Positions 44,690-55,100 of a DNA stretch of 64,000 nt are shown piece after piece. Within the stretch, counting starts at the first letter, position 1. The number at the start of each line of letters is the position of its first letter. Source of the stretch: Pisaster brevispinus. Lineage: Eukaryota > Echinodermata > Asteroidea > Forcipulatida > Asteriidae. The notes below the pieces were generated by a model. That model worked only from the letters and a program-made list of their open reading frames with translations, was not told the origin of the DNA and ran no database searches. Where the stretch lies: the NCBI GenBank assembly GCA_023634235.1, contig JAMKCF010000020.1, positions 5,332,001 to 5,396,000 of the forward strand, given 5' to 3'. A program made the translations under genes and the position numbers.

Positions 44690-44825
44690 TCAACTGTCAC
44701 CAGGGGCACTTTGCACCCTACCTGGGGCTGAAACAGGGTTACCCCCTTCACAGTCCGTATATAGGCATGGGTATCATCCACTAGGAGCCTGGTAGGTAAC
44801 GAGCAGAATGCACCAGTCATTTTTT
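44690..44825 (+). repeat. Dispersed repeat family C, copy 2
   Basis: Matches 8540-8690 over its whole length, including GGGGCTGAAACAGGGTTACC and GGGTATCATCCACTAGGAGC. Confidence 0.7.
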
Positions 44826-45725
44826 CCTTCCAGAAAAATCTATATACATGTACTACAAGTATCAACTAATACATGTGTACATTTATAGTACAAGTTAATT
44901 TAAAAAAATTCTTGAAAAAAATAAAGCCAAAAAGTACATTCAAACCAACATAATTTGCAAATGAAGTTCAAAATGAGAAGAGTCTCTTGACGAAAAATGC
45001 AAACAAATTAAGTAACATTAAAATCCTTAATTAAATACAAAAGGTGAACATTTTACGAAGAGTGCAAAACAGAACGCCCAAAATGTATTAAATCTTTTGA
45101 TTTTATTAAATCACCTTGATTAATGTTGTTCGTTTGTTTTGTCATTTTTAGCTATTCGGAATAAAATAAAGTAAGCGGTGGTGCGACTTTGCAGTGAAAA
45201 GGTTTGCGGAAATATTACACACGTCATGCATTACATCATCAAAATACTTTCAGTTAAGCGCCCTCTAGTGGTTATATTATATAAAATGATTTCGTCGTAC
45301 CGTAGGAGGAAGAAAATTCGTGTAGATGGAATCAGTGAGGCTATTAGACTCCCACTGCCCAAAGCAAAATTTTCACAACCTGTGTTGACACACACTGAGG
45401 TACCGGAATCAGGCATACATTAAACTAAAAGAGACACATTGTTTACTTGGTCTAGAGAGTTTGTAAATTAAATACATGAATAAAACAAATCAAACGTGCA
45501 AATAAGAACCGATGTCAATCGCACCGCCCAACGACTAACTGCCCCGCAGAACAAAAGCGATCGAGACAACTCGTTTGCACTTCGTACATCATGAAGCACT
45601 TACGAGTACTTAATTTTGATGCGTTTTATTCAGAGTTTGTACTCATGCCATGGATCAAAGATTAGCGTTTGGTTTTGTCAACGATTGCTAATATAAAGAA
45701 ATATACAATAAAAGTTACACTGAAA
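44826..45725. other. Unassigned intergenic DNA
   Basis: A frame at 45178-45423 encodes a basic peptide (SYRRRKKIRVDGISEAIRL) with no recognised domain and no clear splice partner. The rest is AT-rich. Confidence 0.4.
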
Positions 45726-45895
45726 GTCTTAGCCGAATACAGTGTCTACTTGTTGACTGTGACTATGACTTGTTGACTGGAAAAAACTTGTCACAGTATT
45801 TTCACAAGAACGTCGAATCCATCCACGTTTAGTTAGCGAATTGAGTAACAGCGGGTACCAACCTGCAACCTGGACGCAGCACTAGCGAACGGACA
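45726..45895 (+). repeat. Dispersed repeat family G, copy 2
   Basis: Matches 18786-18930; contains a short internal duplication of TTGTTGACTG not found there. Confidence 0.7.
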
Positions 45896-45961
45896 CCAAC
45901 CCTCAGAAATATGAGAAACGATTCGTACACGAATCATTTTCTCGGATTCAAATCTGAGAAA

Positions 45962-46451
45962 TACGGTGGCCCACAACTGTCACGGCAAAACCAAAAGCGC
46001 CACGGCAAAACCAAAAGAAACAGTGTTGGAGCGTCACTGAATGGGACAGCGCCATCATTTATCTATCATATCATCGGTTTTGCCGTGGCTCTTTTGGTTT
46101 TGCCGTCTCGCTTTTGGTTTTGCCGTGGCTCTTTTGGGTTTGCCTTGGCTCTTTTGGTTTTGCCGTGGCTCTTTTGGGTTTGCCGTGGCTCTTTTGGTTT
46201 TGCTGTGGTTCTTTTGGTTTTGCCGTGGCTCTTTTGGTTTTGCGGTGGCTCTTTTGGTTTTGCCGTGGCTCTTTTGGTTTTGCCGTGGCTCTTTTGGTTT
46301 TGCCGTGGCGCTTTTGGTTTTGCCGTGGCGCTTTTGGTTTTGCCGTGGCGCTTTTGGTTTTGCCGTGGCTCTTTTGGTTTTGCCGTGGCGCTTTTAGTTT
46401 TGCCGTGGCTCTTTTGGTTTTGCCGTGACAGGCTAGTTCTGGGCCACCGTA
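45962..46451. mobile_element. MITE family E with internal 20-bp satellite, copy 2
   Basis: The ends TACGGTGGCCCA and TGGGCCACCGTA are flanked by a perfect GAGAAA on both sides (45956-45961, 46452-46457). A tandem array of about 18 units of TTTTGCCGTGGCTCTTTTGG fills about 46077-46432, and two units in the opposite orientation lie at 45982-46018. Because 20 is not a multiple of 3, the array opens long frames in several phases on both strands; these are not genes. Confidence 0.88.
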
Positions 46452-46499
46452 GAGAAACGATTCGTGCATGAAAAGAAAATCATTTCTTGGATTCAAATG

Positions 46500-47269
46500 T
46501 TTTCTCTGATTTCTAATTAACAGGGGCACTTCAGACGAAATGATTTTGCAGGATGCTTACTAATTCCATTACCATCTTATAACAAACTAGCTTTCGGATA
46601 GAAATTACACATTTTTTTCGTCGAGGTCATCACCAAAGTATGACCCTACTTCAATCTCTAGACAACTGTACGGCCTCAAGTGTGCAGGTAATGTTGCATT
46701 ATGTTCACTCATTACCGATGTGGGAACATGAACTTGAAGTTAGCATGTTTACGAAGGATGTTTTGTACATCACTTTAGTGGAATCCCGCTACGACATTGC
46801 GGTATCCGATATTTATTGTAAAGAGATCTCAATCTTGTAATTAGTAACCGCTTCGTTTGTATAAAAGTGTGCACTGTCGTAACATAGTATGAAACATTTT
46901 AAGTAAAGTTTTTAATCTAATAGCAGACACAATTACAACTATAAAACGTTGAAATGTTTTTTTTATATTATCTTTATGTAACCTGTTTATTTATACAATT
47001 ACAATTTTTCTTTGGTGTTGATGTTATTACGACTTCGAAGTTAATCTGTTTTTATGTTTCTGTTGAGAAAGGACTTCATTCACGTTTTGGACGCTCTGCC
47101 GGTAAAACGGGCAATAATACCCTTTTAATACCACTCTGGCATCATCATTACGTGGTGCAGCGTGGACACGTTGCCCATCGTTTCAGGCACCTTCGTACTC
47201 GCTAAACTACGGATAAATTGTTACCAACCGTGAAGTTAAAACCCTTTTCTAGACCTTCTCTTCTTGTGA
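46500..47269. other. Unassigned intergenic DNA
   Basis: Only short frames, none with a known motif. Confidence 0.45.
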
Positions 47270-47680
47270 GTGTTCTTGTGAAGGATCGTCAGTTGAGCCA
47301 GAGATAAACAATGTACCCTGGTCCCCTGTCTTTATCCGCCTGTCTTTATCCGAAAGGATGACAGACGCTGGTCTTACATTTCCAAATATTTCAGTGGTCA
47401 AACTTGCAGTGACAAACTTTTCATTTCTGTGTCATGATTGGTCTGCTTCAAAGTGACGTAGTTTGTAACCTGCACCGAGCAGTTAACTGTTATTTCGATC
47501 ATCTGCTGCTACGTGTGCTTAATGTTTGTATGTAATGTTGCTTTTGTTCACAATGCAATGTGTGTATAGGATGCAAGGTCAAAGGTACATCTGGCAGGAT
47601 CCTGCCCGGCGCTCAAGGCTGGTATACGGCCTCGAAGTGTGATGTGAGAAGTTCAGGCTATACACAATGAAGTTAACCTA
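47270..47680 (+). repeat. Dispersed repeat family K, copy 2
   Basis: Matches 27640-28001. Here the CCTGTCTTTATCCG hairpin arm is duplicated (near 47326 and 47338). Confidence 0.6.
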
Positions 47681-48136
47681 ATTTACCTAAAGGTTCATGT
47701 GAGCTTGCTAATGCTGTTTTCACCTTTTAACAAAGTTTCATTTCTTTTGTTGCTGCTTTTAAAAATTGTGTTATACAGTTTTAGATACCAAAACTGCACA
47801 TTTTAAAATGAAATCTAGTGCCCTGTTTTACCCCAATATTTGGGGCATTATGAGATGCATGAAATCAATGATTGATCAAAGAAAAATTAAAGTGGAATTA
47901 TTACACAGTTGTGGGACAATTCAGTCACATAGAGGCAAGACAAGCCAAACAGAATTTTAAGTCTTTAGGTAGGGTGATAAATGGGTTTGAAACAAAAATG
48001 TTAAACAAAATTTTAATATTCAACAACAGTTTACATCTTGGAGAAATTTGAATACAACTATTTTTATAGTTGCGTTTTTACAATGTGGTTTTTTTAATTT
48101 GGTGTTAAGTCCACTGACAGTTCTGAGCTATCAGAC

Positions 48137-48380
48137 TAAGGATCGTTTCACACGAAGATTTGACTAGATTCCTTGCGAAAAATTACGCTAGCGTAAGATT
48201 TTGTCGGAGGTCGGGACCTACTACAAAATTTCGCAAGGTTTGCGAAAATTTCGCAAGGAATGTAGGCGATGTAAAATATTACTGTCCTTTCACACGAAGC
48301 CCAAATTGTAATTTTTTACAAAAAATTGTAAAATTTCGCAAAGATTGTTCGTTTTTTTCCGTCGTGTGAAAAGGGCTTAA
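48137..48380. mobile_element. MITE with TTTCACACGA inverted ends
   Basis: The left end AAGGATCGTTTCACACGA pairs with the right end TCGTGTGAAAAGGGCTTA. The inside repeats TTTCGCAA and TTGCGAAA many times in both orientations. A second TTTCACACGAAG at about 48289 suggests two joined or partial copies. Confidence 0.6.
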
Positions 48381-48939
48381 CTGTCGGGAGCGGATCCAGG
48401 GGATGGGGGCGGCAAGGGGCACGTCCCCGGTATTAATCCCCCCATAATCCCCCTCAAATAATTTTTTTTTAATAATAAAAAAACTTAAACTGGGGAAAGG
48501 GAGAGAGAGAGAAGCGAGAGGGGGAGGGAAAGGTGAAGCAACATTCTGCAATAAAAAATAATAATTGCAGGCCGTTGATTGTCTTCAATAGAGATACTTT
48601 CTCCCCTGAAAACTGGAACACTGCACTATTGACAAGATTACTTCTTCCTGAAAGCCCCCTTCCGATAGATTTTGTATGTTTCCATGTGTAAGCCTGGACA
48701 CAGTGGGACACTTTAATGAAGAGATTCTAATTTTGAGATGGGCTCAATGTCAAAAGTGGCGCCTTGAATGATGTCATGCTGACGAGAAATGTGAGCTCTC
48801 AAATAAATATGTCTTTAAAGATACGCTTGCTGAGAAAAATATCACTGATTGAAATAGTCGCATTCAATCAACATGATTAGTACTTTTGATCGTAACCTTT
48901 CTGCTAAGTAAAGTCTCTCTATGCTTAGCACCTCAAAGA

Positions 48940-49150
48940 TCACTTGAACCCTGGGCCCAAATTTATCAAGCCTGTAATCACAAAAACTTAGTAAGCACAG
49001 AAAAATCTTGCTTAGCAGAAACAGGTTACCAGCCAACATTCCATAAAGTTTACAATGCTGCCACTGGTACCCCCGCTCATTTCTTCTTAAGTCAACAAAT
49101 TTGCTAAGCAGAATTTTCTGCTTAACAGCTTTATGAAATTGGGCCCAGTT
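48940..49150. mobile_element. MITE family D forming the MPV17 3' UTR start
   Basis: Bounded by GGGCCCAAATTTATCAAG and CTTTATGAAATTGGGCCCA, inverted ends of the family. It starts about 18 bp beyond the MPV17 stop codon, so the transcript must include it unless it ends almost at once. An ATTAAA polyadenylation candidate (minus strand) is near 48710. Confidence 0.78.
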
Positions 49151-49167
49151 GTCTGCATGTTGTATCG

Positions 49168-52100
49168 TCACGACCTTGGAGCGTCATCTTGAAGTGTTCC
49201 AGACGATGATGCATCACTTACATCAGATGTGTCTTTTTGTCCGTCTTCGAAGGGCGTATTTGCCTTCCAACTCAAGAACGTGTTCCAGAATAATGCCACT
49301 ATATTTACTGCTAGAACCCTGGGTGAAAAATGAAGAAACAAGAAACAGATCAATGAATCACATAGTGGGTGTTTTAAAATGAAAATCTAAGTGCCGACTT
49401 TCAGTATGCAGCAAAAGCAATTTCAATCAAAGTTAAAAGCAGTCTGTTGCATGGATTAAAGAAATGTCAACCAAATTTAGATGCAATATGTAGTTAAGTT
49501 TCAAAGCAATTTCAACCAATAAAAAGTGCGATTTGCAGCAAAAGAAATTTCACCCAAATTTAAACACAACTTGTAATGATGATGATCCATCAAAGCCTAA
49601 TACATGGAAAATGGCAACTAAAAGTAACTAACCTGTGCTGTAGTGGGACAAAGTAGAAGTTGACAAGTTGCACACCAGGCCAAACCTGTAAAGAGTTGGC
49701 CGGTATTTGAATTTAATCTGAAGTTGATTCCAGGAAAGGTTAATAATTGTCTCTAGACTGTGCAAGTCTCTCACACATTTGAACACACGACTCCATTAAC
49801 ATGTTAACCCTTTCGTTACCAAATTGTTTGGACATAAACAACCGCTGGTGACCGCATTGTTTGACCACTCAACCGTGAAGCACACATTCTTACACAACAG
49901 AAAGCTTTCGTTCAAAGGCCATTTTTACAAACTCCATTATCTCCTTGAAGATATTGTTTTACAGCAAAATAAGTAATAAAAAAGTTCCTTATTGAATTCG
50001 CTTTCATATAATCTAAAACTCATTGAGATTGGCCAATAAATGTCAAAGTTTTGGGTCTTTCTTTCCTCAGTGCAATCTGTAATCCCAAACACTTTTTTGT
50101 ACACAACCATATGGCGCTCCGTAGGTGTTTGGCATTTCGGATCTTTCAACTCCAAATTGAAGAGATTGCATAAAAGCAACCTTATTTTATTTTACCGCCA
50201 TTGGAAAGATCCGATCTTTTTCTTTCCAATGATGGTAAGCTTGGGTATGGAGGATAAACATGGACAAAACTACAGCTTTATTACAAATGGCCTTTGTGCT
50301 CAGGCTTTAGTGCTTTTTTGTGTGCAAGCTTGGTCGACTAAAGTCGCCAATGGTAAAGGAAGAGGGGGTATGAGTGCAGTCGACTTAAGTCGCCATGGTA
50401 AGGAAAGGGTTAAAGCAACGTGCGTGGAACCAACGTTCGAATACGCGCGAGACTTGCACGATCAATTGTGCCAACGCTATAATTTATTCAATGTTATCAT
50501 TTGTCTCCTGTGACCAGTGGCAAAACTAGGGTAAAATGTTAAGGGGATGCAAGGAGGTGCACCATTTTTTTGTGGGGGGGGGAGGGGGTGGCACTTCTTG
50601 CTAAGTTCCTGTTTGCCTTTTTCTTAAACTAGCCTCTTTTCAGGACTCTTGTTATGCCATTTACTATTTCTTTTTGAGAATAACATGAGTAGAGTGTTAA
50701 AACAAATACATTGTAAATGGAAAAAAAACCCACATTGAAATTATCACATCATGAGTAGAGTGTTAAAACAAATACATTGTAAATGGAAAAAAACCCACAT
50801 TGAAATTATCACATTAAAGCTTATAAAATGTTACATTCAGGGTAGGCTCTAAAATCAGCCGGTATAAGGACACCACACCCACTCTTTCCAGAGCCAACAC
50901 TACTCCCAAAAGAGATTAATAATGAACCATTCTTGTATATAGCGAATACCACAATCAGGTTGTATAATCTCATGTGAGGAACGATCGCAATCGGACTCGC
51001 TACCGCACCCACAAAATGCAAAGAACATAAGAAGATGGTGGCCCCCTGCAGCGTCCCCCTTCCAAAATAAAAGCATGATCTGCCCCACCACTGACAAACC
51101 CATTCCCCCTTCCCCCCCCCCCCACTTAAAAGCAATGCCCCCTCTGTGCCCCCCCCCCCCCCACCGAAAAGTCCTGGCTACGCCGCTGATCACGTTCACA
51201 AAGAAGTCTTTGAGATTTTACACATGGTTATATCCTCAAGTTTATAGTTACTTCTTATGCAAATTTTTAACCATCACTTATAAAATTGCTATTTCCGTGC
51301 TTACCTTGTAGTTGGCCAATAACGTCGTCTTAAAATCCTGTCAAGAAACAAAGTAACACGAAGAGGAATCAACAAATTACAAAAAGAATTAAACATCGGA
51401 TCTGTTTCCACAAGGAGCCTTACTTTCAAAAGGCATGATTGAGTTTAACATTTTACAGTAAGACTGCTTAGCATAAAACTGCAAACCTGCAAGTCCCAAA
51501 CAATGGTTAGCAGTTTAGGACCCCTTATATGATTCGGGGTTGAGCAAAGATATATTGACTAAAGCAGGACTTGAACCTGCAACCTCCAGAAACCTGTCAA
51601 AGCTCTACCAACTGATCTGGGCCCAATTTCATAGAGCTGCTAAGCACAAAAATTTGCTTAGCATAAAATTTCTTCCTTGATAAAAACAGGATTACCAACC
51701 GAATTTCCACATGATTTTCAGGATAAGCAAACAACAGCTGACTACCAGTAACAAGCAATATGCAACACATGGAAATTTGGTTGGTAATCTTGTTTTTATC
51801 AAGGAAGAAATTCATGCTAAGCAAATTTTTGTGCTTAGCAGCTCTATGAAATTGGGCCCTGTCTAGCCCTAATGTTGGCGGTCTCCCAATTTTGCCAGTA
51901 TCTACGTTCCAGGGTGCCAGTCAGAAGCCATACAACCTGTAACTGCCCTGTAGTCAGGGATCACACCCAAGTTGTCACAACCAAGTGGTCCCTTTTAATA
52001 CTAAATATAAAATAATAAACCACAATGGAACCTGACTGGGTAAATTTTAAATACTTTGGGTTTGAACAAAGAAAAATTGACTGGAGCAGGACTTGAACCA

Positions 52101-55100
52101 ATGACCTCCGGATTAATGTACCGGCGCTCTACCAACTGAGCTACCCAGCCCTATGTTAGCGGTCTCCCTATTAGTCAATATCTCTGTTCAGGGTGTTAGC
52201 TGCCGTGTAGCCAGGGATCACACCCAAGTTTACGATACAACCTGGGAAGCGGCAGCCAGGGGATCACCTAAAGGGGATGCGACTTTTAAATAAAAGTCGC
52301 ATCCCCTTTAGGTGATCTCCTGCCTGCCTGAATGTCTGCAACTGTTTTGACCACTCTACCAATCCTGTTAATACCTCTGAGAATGTATGTGAATGATGAC
52401 ATTGCCTAAATAGTCATTTGTAATGTTAAATGTCCCAACGCTTAAATCCTCGCTCACCTAACCCTTAATCTAGCCCTAAATCTCATCTAGCCCTTAGTAA
52501 TCTCTAATTTGCAGATGTTCTGATGGGCGTTGGAGACATCATCTCAACAACAGGTGGTGGAAAAGGCTCAGTGGGGAGGACTCAAACTCGGAGAGAACTT
52601 GGATTCGGTGGGGAGGGCTCGGACTTGGACTCGGACTTGGGACTTAGACTCGGACTTGGTGGGGAGGACTCGCACTCGGACTTGGTGGGGAGGACTCGGA
52701 CTCGGACTTGGATGGGAGGACTCAGACTTGGATTCTGACAACAGGGACTCAGACTCAGACTTTGACTTGGACCACAGGAGCTCAACTATGGCGCTGGAAC
52801 AACTCATGGAACTACACAAAGTGAGTCATGTGACATAGCTTTAAAGAACTGGTTGTACCTTTTTGAGTTTGTCGCGAACATTTTGGATTGATAGTCCACT
52901 TGTCAAGCCAATATATGTGAAGAATGTAGTGATGAACAATGGAGCCATGATGGACTAAGGAGAAAACAAAAGAAACAAGTACTTGTGTCAACAGTTAGGG
53001 TATTATGCATAATGGCGTGTTGTGGCCAAGCGGATAAGAGCACTACTGGCTTCAAGCTCTGGTGTTTCTGATCAGCAGAGTGTGGGTTCGAGACCCGGTC
53101 TTGACACTTGTGTCCTTAAGCAAGACCCTTAACCATGATTGCTTCGTCCTCCGGATGGGGGACGTAAAGCCGTTGGTCCCGTGTGTTGTGTAACGCACGT
53201 AAAATAACCCAGTGCACTTATCGAAAAGAGAAGGGGTCCGCCCCGGTGTTCCTGGTTTGATTGGCAGCATATTGTGCCACAGCACCTTGTAAACCATTAC
53301 ATGGTGCTATAAAGGAATAGGTCTCATACTTCAAAATGTAGCTCCACATACCTTGCAGGAGAAAAATACTGAGTGCTTTGATACGCCCATAGGGGTGTGA
53401 TAAATCGCTATATAAAAACCAAGTATTATTGTTATTAAAACAGTACATGAGTCAATAACTCCATTTTGTATTCACAGAAGTCTTTTGTCACAAGTCACCA
53501 CTGAGATTTTTAATTAGAAGTCCTTTGACTTGAGTAATATGACTATCTCGCATGGTTCAGTGCAAGCTTTTGTATGCTTAAGAAGCAAAGACACCCAAAC
53601 AAAATACGATTGAACAGGGGGCAAAATTTTACAGTGGACCTCAGGCCCGAGGCCAGTGATTTACACATTTGGCCAGTAAACTATCGACAATCTGTCATTG
53701 ACAATGGGGCTGTAGGATGTGGGGAAAAAAGTTGTTAGAATAATGCACTGTACCTGATCAATGACGACCATTTTCAGCACTTTGACCGTACCAGCTCCTT
53801 TCACAAGGCGGTCTAATGTTGAGAACCATGTAAAGAGGAGTGGTCCCTGTGTTGAATTAAAAAAGAAAAGCATTCACAGAATGGGCTGACGACAAAATGT
53901 CCCCCTGAGCATTGTAATCTCTGAATGCCTTCAGCAAGGGATGGGGGCAGGGGTGGGATTTACACTAGTTGCGATAATCGTAACCCTCCATCCTTCCGAT
54001 GGTCACATACAAGAGGGTTATGAAAAACCCTAGGTAGGCATTTAGGGGCACCGGTGTAGCCCTGTTCGCATTGGATTAATATTTTACCGAGACCGTGGTT
54101 AACATTCCAACAGGTGAAACTTACCAGCGTCCGCACTTGGATTAATGACGTGGGTAAACTAACCGACACGACTGGTGAAACTAACCGACTAACTTAAGAC
54201 AAACACAAAAGGGCGTTTTCGCAGTGGCCTTTGACCGGGGTGCATGACAGTGAGAATGCAATGAGTGCAACCGAGTTTCCGTGTAAACATGTGTAGTGAT
54301 GTGAAATTATATAGTTGTGAAAAGCTATGTGCGTGCGTGCATGCGTGAGCGCATATGCGCGCATGCGATAGAACTAAAAAAAATAATATTATTAATTGGA
54401 ATTAAGTAGAAGTTATTAAGAAATAAGGAGTTGGGATTTTGCTGTTGAGGAGGAAAGACGTATGATTGAGAGACCAGGAGATTGGAATAAAATTATTTAA
54501 AAGGATTTGGCGAACGTTATATTTGTATTCCATTTGTGTCTTCTATTCACCGTACTTCATAAATCCCTGCATCCACCCGCTTCCCACGAAGCGTTCCGCA
54601 TCAATTAGCAAACCTGAAACTTTACACATGTGCGTGTAAATACCACTGATCTCTATCATTATAGAGATCAGTATATAGAGATCAGTGGTAAATACACGTG
54701 TATAATCACTACCCCCGGCGCACTTGACGACCTGTGTATGTGTCACCTCACAATCACGTGGCGCGGCGGGTTGAGGACCGGAAGTGGCTTTTTACCGAGA
54801 CGGCTTTTACCCAGATCGCGTTCGCACTGGACTTTTCGGCTCGGTTAAACTGACCTGGGCAATTTAACCGGGCTGTCCACATTGGACTTAAATGGTCAAG
54901 TTACCCATTTGCTCAGTTAGTCTTATCCAAAATAAGTCCAATCTGAACACAGCTATAGCCTTAGTAGTGCCCCTTCAAAAGTTTCCCATAGACTTTCAGA
55001 TTTTCCAATGGAAGTGCCCTTTCCAAAATGAAAATGGCCTTGACCTCTTAAAGATGAAATTCCAAGCCTGCAAACAGAAACAATGACACTTGATCTGAAG

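Noticed and set aside
45178..45423. 81-codon basic frame (SYRRRKKIRVDGISEA)
   Set aside because: No domain or splice support, and it lies among repeats; kept only as an unassigned open frame.
45911..46471. 186-codon plus-strand frame with repeated FWFCRGSFGFAVALLVLPW, and a 152-codon antisense frame
   Set aside because: Both are read-throughs of a 20-bp satellite; several phases are open on both strands, and there is no start context, splice site or domain.
50040..50513. 157-codon frame inside the piggyBac-type MITE
   Set aside because: It has no transposase motif (no DDD-type core) and does not align in frame with the other MITE copies; it is chance within a non-coding element.
52090..52155. 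Apparent tRNA gene on the minus strand
   Set aside because: Good A and B boxes, but the anticodon arm is disrupted and the sequence continues as repeat on both sides, shared with 51510-51985; it is a SINE head.
52523..52838. Open frames starting [10 protein letters not shown] and [12 protein letters not shown]
   Set aside because: The first part is the frameshifted inverted copy of MPV17 exon 2, and the rest is a GGACTCGG minisatellite; not a gene.
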